A stretch of 64,000 nucleotides of DNA, from the NCBI GenBank assembly GCA_002189035.1, contig NEEC01000013.1, forward strand, positions 2,790,001 to 2,854,000. Direction: 5' to 3'. This DNA is from Utricularia gibba. Its lineage: Eukaryota > Streptophyta > Magnoliopsida > Lamiales > Lentibulariaceae. Numbering within the stretch: the stretch's first letter is position 1; the number at the start of each line of letters is the position of its first letter. A program made the translations under genes and the position numbers. The notes beneath the pieces are model-generated. The model made no database searches, was not told where the DNA came from, and was given only the letters and a program-made list of their open reading frames with translations. Below are positions 45,673-58,476 of this stretch, in pieces.

Positions 45673-47478
45673 ACCAAATCGAAAAAGTAAGAATATACTA
45701 GGAAAATGGCCTGTGAGGTTCCACAAGAAGCGGAAACTCTGCAGATGACCGATCACCCAAATGAAAAATTGAATCTTTTAGCCAATCGAATAACGAAGCC
45801 AAAGGGATTGAGTGATTCCCAAGTCACATACAGAACCAAAGCCACTTGATCAACATATGCATACCATCGGAATGCTCGCTCCAGCACCAATCGAAAACCC
45901 TAGATCCCAGCAAGGGTCGCGAGGACGAAGGCTAAAACAAGACCTCCAAACCACAACTTCTGAGGAACACCGGCGGCCTCCCGACGATCAACTAAAAACC
46001 GCGGCCAGCCGCCGTGGTTCAGCCCAGAGGAATTTGGACAGGAGACAGATTCTACGGAGACACGGTGGAAGAAAGAGAATCCAACACTGAGAGCGTGAAC
46101 GCGCGAGTGAAATTACCGTTCCGTCCCTTCTTCACTAATTTACTAGTAACTAACCAATCAACACCTAATCTCTTGACTAAAGCTACCTCCGATACCTTAT
46201 TTTCAGAAAATTATTTTTTTACTTACCGATAATCCTTACGTCCTCATCGAAACTCAGTTGCTGATATCGATTATCAAATGAGATTGAAATTAAAAAAAAA
46301 AGATTGTAATAATTGTCGTGGTTCTGACCGGGTGAGCGAACCAACGGCACCAACTGAATTGACAATAAATTAGTGGAGGACTTTTTAGGCAGGGTGAGTG
46401 GTGGTTTCCACAAATGATGAATATAAATAAGTAATCCTGAACCTGTATGTCGACTTTCCGTCTTGTCTGTTTGAGAGCTTGAAGCTGGATTTAAGCCCAC
46501 CTTGGGATGAAATTGAAGCCCTCGTCACCGATTTTGTGTGCTGCTGCGTGAAGGAGAAGGTGATTGGTGTTTCTAGCCTTGTGGGTTTTGTTTTTAGTGG
46601 TGTCTGGGGTTGACCCACTTTCATTTTCTTCTGTTGGCTGTGATCTGCTGCTCCAGCTGCTTCTATGTTTGGAAAGTTATTTTTCCAGCAGAAAGATGAT
46701 TGACCCTTTTTCTTTTTAAAAATGGATCTTTGATCCTGTGGCGCTTGTTCGACCACGATGCTGTTTTCTTTCTGAGCGTTTTAATTCAACCGTTTTGTGC
46801 CGTTCTGAGCACTGAATCTTCTGGGTTTGGTTTCAGAATTTGCTATCCGGGTACATACAGCTTTTTGTGTTGTGAGGTATTCCTTTCTTTTTAATCTCTG
46901 TCTTTGATTTTTGAATTTGTTTAGGGGGTTTTTATGACTACACGATCCTTATGAGAAACTTCAGATACGCGTGCTGCGCTTGAAGATCTCAGCTGCAGAT
47001 TTAAACTTATGTTTCTAGGAGATTCGATTGGCTTATCTGCAAGTATGCTCCCGGCGGGTTCAGAGTTTTCCCGGTAATTCTAAACTCCATAGTTGCACTG
47101 TACTGCCTGTGGTGATAACTGTGCATTTCGGCGGTTAAGTTACATCAATGTTCCTGGTCTCTGAGCATATGCTTTAAACGCTCCTTTGGAGCTTGTGTAT
47201 GATTGGGATTCTGAAAAAGACCAGTTTTCCCCGTAGTAAAAACCATGCTTTGTTTTTTTAGTGGACATATGAAAACTAGGTTTACATTGAGATGTTTTTC
47301 CTAAGCTTCATTGCATCCCTCACTAAAACATTTGCTTTTGTGTTCTTACCAAAATTCTTTTTCTGAATGTGTTTGGATCCACAGGAGCTTCTCAAGTGCT
47401 CGATATTGCTAAAGACAGATACCACATCTGAAGGCATCAAGAGGAAGTGTTGCTATTCCGTGTGTATTGGAGATCTCT
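45673..47478. promoter_or_regulatory. Divergent upstream region of the B3 gene and the Tubby-like gene, with long TULP leader
   Basis: The minus-strand leader of the B3 gene lies around 45880-46090. AT-rich DNA at 46130-46290 is the likely divergent promoter. From about 46450 to 47478 the sequence is the TULP leader, with a donor-like AGAAG/GTGATT at 46558 and a 3' splice site CCACAG at about 47378-47383. Long spliced leaders are usual in Tubby-like genes. Confidence 0.45.
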
Positions 47479-49118
47479 ATGTCTTTTCGAAGTTTAGCTC
47501 ATGACTTGAGGAGCAGTTTTCGGAGCTTGTCAAGGAGGAGCCTGGATGTGAGGCTTCCTGGACACAGTAGGGGAAAATCACATGGTTCATTTCATGATTT
47601 GAATGAACTTCCCTCAGTTATTCAAAATAGTCCCTGGGCTAATCTCCCCCAGAGCTGCTTTATGATGTGATCAGAAGATTGGAAGAGAGTGAGAGCACAT
47701 GGCCGACGAGGAAGCATGTCGTCGCCTGTGCCGCTGTTTGCCGCACTTGGAGGATCATGTGCAAAGAAATTGTTAAAGCCCCAGAATTATGTGGAAGGCT
47801 TACATTCCCAATTTCCTTGAAGCAGGTGTTTTTCTTTTTTTCCTCTCATACGACATCCTGCTCGAAAGGCAGTTCATTTGGTAATGTAGTGACGTGTGTT
47901 TCCTCGTGTCTTGTCTGATCTGCAGCCTGGACCTCGTGATGGAGCCATCCAATGTTTCATCAAGAGAGACAAGTCTCATTTAACCTACCATCTGTTTCTG
48001 TGCCTCAGCCCTGGTGAGTGTAGATGAAAATGTGACTTTTTTCTGCTTGTTGTTCATTCACATTGCTGATGTTCTGCTCCTCTTGTCCAAGTTCTTGATC
48101 TTCTTGTCTTCAAATCCACTTGTCTCTTGTTCTACTCCTCTTCTGTATCTTCTCTATCAGTACGCTTATGTGCGTGCACTCGCCTGCTTCCTGATGCTGA
48201 TTTGCCCTGCAGCTCTACTGGTTGAAAATGGCAAGTTTCTTCTCTCTGCGAGGCGAACTCGTAGAACCACTTCTACTGAGTACATCATCTCCATGGATGC
48301 AGACAACATTTCGAGATCGAGTAGCACGTACATTGGAAAGCTAAGGTACTCCCCATTTTCTCTCCTGGGATTCTATGCTTCTGTGAGACAGTTAACTGCA
48401 ACGTCTTTTCGCAGATCGAATTTCCTTGGCACAAAGTTTATCGTTTATGATACGCACCCCCCTCACACGTGTGCACAAGTCTCGCCGCCGGCTAGATCCA
48501 GATCGAGCCGCAGGTTTTATTCCAAAAAGGTCTCCCCGAAGGTGCCAACAGGGAGCTACAGGATCGCCCAGATTAGCTACGAGCTGAATGTGCTGGGACA
48601 AGGGGGCCGAGGAGAATGCACTGCATCATGCACTCCATCCCCGCTTCATCCATCGAGCCCGGGGGAGCGCACCGGGGCAACCGGAGCTTCTCCCACGGCC
48701 GCTGGAGGACTCCTTCCGGAGCATCTCTTTCTCTACATCGCTGGATCAGTGCTCGGAGTTTGGCAGCTCAAGATTCTCGGATATGGGGGTCCTAAACGAA
48801 GGCGAGGATGATCGCAAGACGAGGCCGTTGGTTCTGAAGAACAAAGCCCCTCGTTGGCACGAGCAGCTGCAGTGCTGGTGCCTCAACTTCCGGGGACGCG
48901 TCACGGTGGCGTCCGTCAAGAACTTCCAGCTGATCGCGGCCACGCAGCCTGCCGCCTCCTCTACGCAGGCGGCCCAATCAGACCATGACAAGATCATCCT
49001 GCAGTTCGGCAAGATCGGAAAAGATGCGTTCACGATGGATTACCGGTACCCACTCTCTGCATTCCAAGCTTTCGCGATCTGCCTGAGCAGCTTCGACACG
49101 AAACTGGCGTGTGAATAA
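47479..49118 (+). CDS. TULP: Tubby-like F-box protein, three frameshifts in this sequence
   Basis: Plant TULPs combine an F-box, which docks to SCF ubiquitin ligases, with a C-terminal tubby domain that binds phosphoinositides at the plasma membrane. Exons: 47479-47825, 47926-48013, 48213-48345 and 48415-49118. The N-terminus has MSFRSL and [12 protein letters not shown], then the F-box (WANLP, then [15 protein letters not shown]), then the tubby barrel ([38 protein letters not shown]). It ends FDTKLACE, the tubby C-terminus. Single-base deletions occur in the C5 run at 47646-47650, in GGG at 48595-48597 and in the G5 run at 48661-48665. Correcting them makes every exon phase-consistent and gives 424 residues. 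The gene is probably intact in the plant. Confidence 0.88.
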
Positions 49119-50006
49119 AAAAGATGGAACCTTCATCTCCTATACTCTGCCGTCAACTTCCATTTGTAGTTCACACAACTCCCCCGGAGAGAGTGATGAG
49201 TGATGCTTCGAATTTTGGATTGGGTCTGAAAATCAAAATATTAGAGAAATCTCGGAAGTATAAAAAACTTTAAAAAAATTCTGGGAATTATTTCCTGAAA
49301 ATTCGATCAAATTTAAAATTATTCAAAATTAGAAAAACAAATATATTTAAAATGTATTGTGAGTTTTTTTTTATTATTATTTCGACATGGAAAAAAGCAA
49401 GCCGGTGTTTGCTTCTCGGTTTCAAAGACTCCGCCTTTGATCGAATGACAGCGATCAAATGGTTGGATCTTGTTTGTTTTCCGAAAGTTTGCAATCGAAC
49501 TTCGAATTCCTCAGTTGTTGTGTAGACGTCTCTCTTTTACACAGCTTGCTCTCCTCTGTGTCTTAGCTGTCAATTGGTTGGTGGGGCGGAGTCCATGCCC
49601 TCAACGCAGGCTCCCAGTTGCTGATATTGTTTGCTTTTCGCACTTGGAACCCTAGACCTTTGATTCCGAGAGGTAAACCATCTCTTTTGATCGCCTTTTT
49701 TTCTTTCGTTTTTTGCAGTCCCATTCCGTGAACTTCTTTTTTCATTTTTCGTTGGTATATTTCGTTTCTTGTAATGCGCTGTTCATCTGGGTTTTCATTA
49801 TCGCACACAATTGCTGATTTTCGTGTGGTTAGCGATATTTCAACTCGTATCTGCTGGTGGAGTTTATCATCTATGTCAGGAATGTGTTTTGTCTGCAGGA
49901 TGTTGATGGAGATTAGTTAACACTCGTTATTGCTAATTTGTTGAACGCCTTGATAATCTTGTTTCTTTCAGGTTCTTGGGGGTGATCACTAGCAGTTTTG
50001 AACAGT
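49119..50006. other. Intergenic and leader of the ROH1-like gene
   Basis: AT-rich 3' flank of TULP to about 49440, then the ROH1-like leader, including a probable leader intron ending at TTTCAG near 49971. No gene is supported. Confidence 0.45.
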
Positions 50007-51161
50007 ATGCCTTCTTCCACAATGCTATTTCCTTCATTTCGTGGCCCCATTTCTACGTTCAGAAGCGAGCAGGTGCATTCGGAACCGAGCCGTCAATCCG
50101 AAATCCTGAACCTGGCTTCGTTCAATGCGCAGGTGGTTTCTCGCTTCCGTTGTCTTTCAGAGACGAGCGATGATGAATTGCTGTCGCTCTCTTGGATGCT
50201 TATGCTGCTAGATGCTTTCGATGGTTGCCTCGAGGATTTCCGAGAAATATTGTGTGGTAACACAAGGGTTCTCTCGAGACCTCCTGCTGATAAGCTTGCT
50301 GCAGAGTATTTCGATAGATCCATCAAGACAATGGACATTTTCAACGCAGCAAGAGATGGTGTTGAGACCATCCGCTTGTGGCAGAGGCATCTGGAGATTG
50401 TAGCCTGTGCTTTTGACACGAAACAAAAGACAATCAGTGAAGGTCAGTTCCGTCGTGCTCGGAAGGCCGTCATGGATTTAGCACTCGTGATGGCACATGA
50501 GAAGGATTCAGCAGGTTCCATATTCTTGAATCCAGACCGCTCATTTGGACAAAAAGCCAGAGGCCATCGCCGTCGCCATCGCTCCGGCTCCTCAGGCGGC
50601 CACTCTAGATCTCTTTCATGGAGCGTCTCTGAATCATGGTCAGCATCCAAGCAACTGCATTCCATTGCAAGTAACTTACTCCCGCCGCGTGCGAATGAGA
50701 TCACAACCACAGATGGCTTCGCCTTGCTGGTCTTCTCAATGAGCTCCATCCTGATGTTCGTGTTATGGGTCATCGTGGCTGCCATCCCTTGCCAGGACGG
50801 GGGCTCCCTGGTTCACATCACAGTCCCTCGTCAGTTGCCATGGAGCTGGCCCCTCTTCTCGCTTCACAGTCGGATAGTCAAGGAATCGAAGAGGAGGGGT
50901 GGGCGCAACTCCTGTGGACTGCTAAAGGAGATACATGAAATGGAGAGGTATGGGCATCAGATGATGGACTTGGTCGATGCAGCGCAGTGGGAGGAAGCCA
51001 GGGACGAACTGAGGGCGAATGCGCAGGAGCTTTTGTCCATCTGCAGCTTCTTCAACGGAGGGCTTGATGCTCTTGAACGAAGGCTGCGAGAAACGTTCAG
51101 AAAGGTTGTGAGCTGCAGAAACGAGGGCCTTGGGTTGTTAGGGAAGGCCACAGAGCCTTAA
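50007..51161 (+). CDS. ROH1-like protein (DUF793, BYPASS1-related)
   Basis: Plant-specific protein; Arabidopsis ROH1 interacts with the exocyst subunit EXO70A1 and influences secretion in seed coat. A single coding exon of 384 residues. The conserved N-terminal region (DELLSLSWMLMLLDAFDGCLEDF, residues 50-72) and the central helices (FDRSIKTMDIFNAARDG) match the family. A basic RRRHRSGS stretch and a hydrophobic segment (about 236-260, FSMSSILMFVLWVIVAAI) precede a second helical domain ending in ALERRLRETFRKVVSCRNEGLGLLG. The ATG at 50007 starts MPSSTMLFPSFRG. Function in this plant is inferred from family only. Confidence 0.85.
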   Translation: MPSSTMLFPSFRGPISTFRSEQVHSEPSRQSEILNLASFNAQVVSRFRCLSETSDDELLSLSWMLMLLDAFDGCLEDFREILCGNTRVLSRPPADKLAAEYFDRSIKTMDIFNAARDGVETIRLWQRHLEIVACAFDTKQKTISEGQFRRARKAVMDLALVMAHEKDSAGSIFLNPDRSFGQKARGHRRRHRSGSSGGHSRSLSWSVSESWSASKQLHSIASNLLPPRANEITTTDGFALLVFSMSSILMFVLWVIVAAIPCQDGGSLVHITVPRQLPWSWPLFSLHSRIVKESKRRGGRNSCGLLKEIHEMERYGHQMMDLVDAAQWEEARDELRANAQELLSICSFFNGGLDALERRLRETFRKVVSCRNEGLGLLGKATEP

Positions 51162-51758
51162 GCAGCCTTCAAGGTACACAGTAGTAGTACTAAAAGAAGA
51201 GGTTTGGGTCTTCTTTAACTTGTTTTTTTTTTTGTAATTATTTTTTATAAACATTTTAATAATGTTTTATATGAATTAATTTTATTAATATTTAACATAG
51301 TTTAAATAATATTTCATATCCTTTCTGTCAGTATTTACTCCACTCTTGAACCCGCTAGACCGAGACAGAACCAGGCAGGGTGCCGGTTCCCAACCATGCT
51401 TGAACCCAACGGTTCACCTAACAACAACTGGTTAGGGTGCCGGGCCCGGCCCGGCCCCATAACAAAACAAGAACAACGTCATCGGGGCCCACTTACAAAC
51501 GGGTGGACACCGACCCGGATCCAGTATCAGTTTTCTTACAAGTAAACAACTCATAATAACAGACTGGACTTCAACAGAGACTGCACAGACATACGAACCC
51601 GAGTTGCGGCAAGCGCTGCAATTCCTCCCTCCTCTCATCAGGTACTAAACAAACCTGGCTGCTGCTGGGGCATTTTGTCGAGAGTACTGAGTCATTGTGC
51701 TGGCCCTCGAGTTTGAGCCTGCCCTGTTTTATTGGTTTTCTACAAAAAGGGGGCATCA
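51162..51758. other. Convergent 3' ends of the ROH1-like and bZIP genes
   Basis: AT-rich DNA to 51320, then a GC-rich stretch with GGTGCCGGGCCCGGCCCGGCC near 51436. The latter is partly self-complementary but shows no element structure I can name. The bZIP 3' untranslated region occupies the right side. Confidence 0.4.
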
Positions 51759-53070
51759 TCACCAGGTCATCGAGTTTCTTCTGTGCAGAACTGTAGGTGG
51801 TTTTTGCCTCTCGGTGATGGGAATCACCGTCTCCATAAGCTGCAAGCACATCATTTTTGGATAAATGGGACGCAACAGAGGGGTATGCTCATAGACACAT
51901 CATTTAGGGAACCCGATGCAGACACATCGTCTGATACCATTTTCAAGATAAGACAGCATCACCAGCAATCCATTGAACTGGAAATGTTATTCCAAAAGTC
52001 TAAATTGGGCAAGCCATTGATTACATTACCATCAGTGGACTAGCTCAATGATCACTAAACTTTGACATAGAGTATTTTGTAGCTCCTAAGAACCGGCGGA
52101 TTTTGTACGGGATGGATAAAGGGGAGATCGGAAAAAAGTGTACCTGCTTGTATCTCTCCCTCTTCATCTCAGCCTGCATTTGCAATAGGAAAGGTTCGTT
52201 TGCCTGCCTTATTCACATAATGGGAGTTCACAAATAGGAAACACTATGATTACCCCTTGCCTCAAAAGCCTGGCATTATCCTCCTCTAGCTGTGCCACCA
52301 AGGATTCCAGTTCCACCGTATGGGCCTTGATAAGCAAAAAGCGAATGATTGAGAATAAGAAAAGCAGTGATTCGAAGGCCACTGAAACAAGAAAAGTGGG
52401 AAATGAGACAAGGAAGGTTAAAAAAGGGAACCTGCTTGCGTTCCCTGGATCTGGCGGCGGATTCCCTGTTCTTTATCATTCTCCTCTGCTTCTGTTGGGT
52501 GGCCTTATCCATGGGGGCGTCCTCCACCACCGCCCTCCGTTTTCCCCTTCCACTCGACGGGGGCGCAGCCACTCCGTTGGCAAAGTCCACGCCATACCCA
52601 TTCTGCAGACACACCCCCGCTCCAGGAGCGTACTGCACAGCTGGGGCACCCGCCGCGGGACTCATCAGGGGACCATCCATCCCAAAAGGTGCAGTTGGCG
52701 GAGCCACAGTCAACGCCACCGGGATCCTAGCATCTTCATCGATCATCACCCCAGCTGTGACAAGTAAATCGTTCAGCGTCAACAGCGGCTTCCCACCGCC
52801 GCTACCCCCAACACGAAGAGTATCCCAACATTCCTCGTCCGCCGCCTTACCCACGCTACCATTCCTCACCCCTCCTCCAGTAGCGGCACCGTTCCTCCCC
52901 AGCACAAATGCATCCGAATCGGAATACATATTCAGAAGCAAATCGTCCATGCAGACCGAGGCAGAGGCCCGAGTGTTACCAGACATGAGATTCAAGCTAG
53001 GAGTCGGGTTCTCCGGTGGAGGATCCTGATTGGGCGGTGACCTTGACGCCATCACCTTCGATGACGCCAT
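51759..53070 (-). CDS. Group A bZIP transcription factor (GBF4/EEL/ABI5-related)
   Basis: DNA-binding regulator of the ABI5/AREB clade, which acts at ABRE/G-box motifs in ABA responses. Exons (minus strand): 53070-52432, 52325-52254, 52173-52144 and 51839-51759, joining into 273 residues. The basic region MIKNRESAARSRERKQ ends exactly at the first exon boundary (residue 213). The zipper continues in exons 2 and 3 (AHTVELESLVAQLEEDNARLL, then AEMKRERYKQ), and the tail is LMETVIPITERQKPP...TW, as in GBF4-like proteins. A conserved LTLNDLLVTAGVM box, a group A phosphorylation motif region, lies near residue 96. The zipper is short, so heterodimerisation is likely. Confidence 0.9.
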
Positions 53071-53504
53071 AAGAGGAGGACTCTACCCAGCTTCCGATTC
53101 CCTAGTTTTCCAACAGCAAAGAAAAAAGCCCCGTTTAAGACTACAACCAAATCGAAAAACCCATCTCGCGTGACCAAGTTTCAGACGGTGGACTTGCAGA
53201 GCGAGATGCCAAACAAAAACAAAAAGTGTAAAATACAAAAAGTCGGAGGAAACTGAACGCAATTTCCTCCCCTTGTTGTCCGTTAGCTCCCTCACTCCAA
53301 TTCACCTATTTAACACATTTTGGATACTCCGGAAATCACATATTTCATTCCTGTGTACTAATTTCTCATTCAATTCTAGTTCCAAAAATCAGAATATAAA
53401 TTTAATTATGAAAGAGGCAAATACCCCTATAATTAGATCTTAATTACTCCTTAATGCATGCAAATTTGGTTAACTGGTGTTCTGATGAGAAGATTTTGAG
53501 CTTA
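53071..53504. promoter_or_regulatory. bZIP leader and promoter
   Basis: The 5' leader of the minus-strand bZIP gene extends to roughly 53290. AT-rich DNA follows. No clear TATA or named box. Confidence 0.35.
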
Positions 53505-54879
53505 CTCATGATGAACTTCAAGGGATGTATCGAAGGGTTGCTCATTCCAATTGTGAGAAACTTCACCAGAGAATTGGTCTCTCTGCAGTCCAAATGTCAG
53601 TTTTGAATCCTGGTTTCCATCTGCTATACAGACTGAAGTGCTCAATCTGAGGTCACGAGGAATTCAAAATAAGCATAAAGACAAGTTCATATGTATCATG
53701 GCTAGCTAGGCGTTTACCTTTATAACGAAATCAACCAGACAAATCGGTGAATCAACTAAGAACGGGCACACGCTAAAAACCAGACCATCATGAAAGATAT
53801 CTCATGAGCCCACGAACTATCAATATATAGCTTACCGTTTGTGGCATTATCTCCCTTAATTGGAAGAAAAAGAGAGCAGAAAACAAGCATCCCGTTTGTG
53901 TAGTTCTCAGATGTGATTCTGGATGATAGAAAAATCTGCAACCATCAAATGATGATCAAGTTGTGGTCATTTAGGAATGCTTCCCTCAAGCATGTGAGTT
54001 GATCAATCCTCATGATAGATTCGAAAGGTGTGTCTGGTTTCTGGTGTGGACATGGAGCAACATACAGCACGAATGAACTTTTGGACACTCCATTGTTTAA
54101 GTATCTGGATAGAAACAAAAGCAACACAGCCGCGACGGGATAAGACCATAATTGTTGAACTTCATGCAGAGATCAGACAATCAGCAAAGCATTTCATCCC
54201 TTTAGGACCAGCTGCTCATGCCTACTATCAGGGAGTCAAGTATGCACCATGTGGAGGCAACCGCCAGACGTAGAGCCAAACACATCCCGAATGAACCTGC
54301 GAGCAATGCATTTGCTTAAGTATCCGTACAGCCACAATGCATGAAGACAGACTACAAATTTCTAAGCCTTCATTCAGTTTGCAGTTTCAGCATACAGCCC
54401 ATCGACTGCAGATGGGTTTAACGTCAACTTCTCAGCTTGTTACTGCATTCCGGAGGACCGGAAGGCGCCGTTTTCAGTTTACTTGAAGGTCAGTCATAAC
54501 ACTTACAAGTTAAATGACGTCACCACTGGAGATGTTTTTGTCAGTAAGGAAGTCATCTTCTTCACAAAAACCTAGAGCTGCTATTACTACTGAAAAATCA
54601 ATCGAATAGTTTAGCCCAAGAAACGTAGCATAGAGATGATAACTAACGGCGAGCAAGCGCAATGTAGTCATTGATGTGGATGCGCCCAAGGAGAACAGCA
54701 CAAGCGGCATTCATGTTTAAAAGGAGAAACGAAACCTCGAGGTTTTGCGAACAGTAAATGAACACAAGAGATGAAAAATGGTTTAAGAGCAAAAACATAG
54801 ATCCGATCGTAGATTATGGAGGCCGAACCTGCCTCACATCGGAAAACTCCATCGACGGCACGCCACCGCTGCTGGCCAT
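53505..54879 (-). CDS. Unrecognised multi-exon gene, structure uncertain
   Basis: I do not recognise this gene. On the minus strand an ATG at 54879 opens MASSGGVPSMEFSDVRQ and ends at a donor (CAG/GTTCGG) at 54829. Coding-like segments with good splice sites follow: about 54085-53950 (RYLNNGVSKSSFVLYVAP...), 53939-53838 (after TTGCAG, IFLSSRITSENYTNG...DNATNG, then GTAAGC), and a last one ending in FDTSLEVHHE with TAA near 53505. The order and joins are guesses, and a segment around 54700-54640 (VLLGRIHINDYIALARR) may also belong. There is no transposon or repeat signature. The gene diverges from uL3 and shares its upstream region. Confidence 0.35.
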
Positions 54880-56964
<2,085 letters not shown>

Positions 56965-57238
56965 AATTGTTGCCCCATGGTTCATGGCTCAAGGCGTAGA
57001 AGTTCTACGGTCAACTTAACTTTGCTTTATTTCACTTGGTTCATGTCTTCGGTGGATTCTCCATCTTGTTTTGTTTTGCTCGTTGAAGTTTTCCAGATTG
57101 TGGTAATATATGAATGCGGAACTCTTTTTGACTCTTCCATAGTTTCTGGTACATACTTTCGACAAGATGGGCTCCTTCAAAAGGATTTGCTTTGCAACAT
57201 GGGTACTTCCAGGTTCTTTGTAAAGGGGACGTGATGGA

Positions 57239-58476
57239 TCAAGGAGGAGGGAGTACGTAGGACGGATCAGCCATCTTCAAGATGAAGAGATTGCCCTTGT
57301 CGCCTCTGGATACCCTGCCACAGTTAGAAGATTTAGCCTTCATGTTTGTTAATAATCCTGCACTGTCGATGGGTTCTCATTGAAATTTGAGAGAATCCAG
57401 AACGTTATGTTATGTAAGGCGTGATCATACCTGAGTTCTTCGTCCAAGTAAGTGATCTCGAGAGATCCCCGAGCTCGATCCGGAGCCTTAACCGGTATCT
57501 GCTCCGCAAGTGGACAGATTTGTAGTGTGTATCAGTAGAGTGCGAGATGGTGGTCATAATGTTACACAAGTTGGGTGTGACATACCAGACCAGCAATCTT
57601 GAAGTAGTCGAATTTTACAGCCACCTTCTTGGGGCTCAGAGGAGTTAGATCTGCTGTTACCTGAAGATGACGGTATGCCATTCCACTATTAAGAGAATCC
57701 ATTGTTTTAAGGATATCCACAGGATGAAACTTGCCTGATTAAAAAATGGCCAAGACTCCATGTTTTGAGCACGCAGCGTATTGGTGTCGATCACTTGATA
57801 ATTTACTCTAGACCTTAGGAACTTTGGCCTCTGCCCAAGAACCAAGGGATGAGTACACCACAAAACAAGGTTTACTCCTGCAAACTTCATCTCCCACCGA
57901 TGCAGAAAAGTATTGTTACCTTCCTCTGCAGAATGGATTCCGAAGTTGTGTAGATGAGTTCCCACTTTCCATTGAGAAGCTCGGATTTGAGCGGCTGTTT
58001 CGTGGGATTAAGCGCCTCCAGTTCTTGAACAATCTAACAAAAATGTCCCACAAGAAAACGATATGAAATCCCCTCCACTTTGAACACACAGTATACTTAC
58101 ATAACCAACTTTCTTGATGTACTAAGGCATTTAACAAATTGGAAGAATTCAAAAAACGGGAACTAACCGACTCAATGTTTTGCTGGTCTTCAGGGGTGGC
58201 CTCAGCGCCGCGATCAAGGGAAGCAATGGATTCAAAAAGCTCCTCCTTTACGGCCTCAGCGCTCCTGTTCCGGCTTTTGCTCAAGAAACCGGAGAAGAAA
58301 GAGACGTGGGTCCTCCATTTTTCAGAGCCTGGAGAGGCTGTGAGAAGATTGTTATCTGGATTTGCAGCAAGCCGGTGATCTGCGGAGCGACGAAACTTGA
58401 TGGAGTTAAAGGCGGGGATGAAGCTCTGGGCGGCAACTCTTGGGAGAGCAGGCGGAAGCTTAACCGCCGTGGCCAT
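57239..58476 (-). CDS. Plastid-lipid-associated protein / fibrillin (PAP4-like)
   Basis: Fibrillins coat plastoglobules and thylakoid margins and help in lipid traffic and stress tolerance. Exons (minus strand): 58476-58168, 58033-57920, 57830-57735, 57660-57586, 57498-57431 and 57314-57239, joining into 245 residues. The first 80 residues are Ala/Ser/Arg-rich, a transit peptide. Then come the PAP_fibrillin landmarks [59 protein letters not shown] and the C-terminal [28 protein letters not shown]. The lipocalin-like fold is thus complete. The intron after exon 3 has a GC donor (CAG/GCAAGT at 57734). Closest in layout to the Arabidopsis PAP3/PAP4 group. Confidence 0.93.

Noticed and set aside
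48588-49118. A separate gene starting at [12 protein letters not shown]
   Set aside because: The first 25 residues are an out-of-frame reading of the tubby domain; the rest is the TULP C-terminus after two one-base losses.
51400-51480. GC-rich palindromic stretch as a possible transposon end
   Set aside because: Short and simple (GGGCCCGGCC words), with no target duplication or partner end visible.
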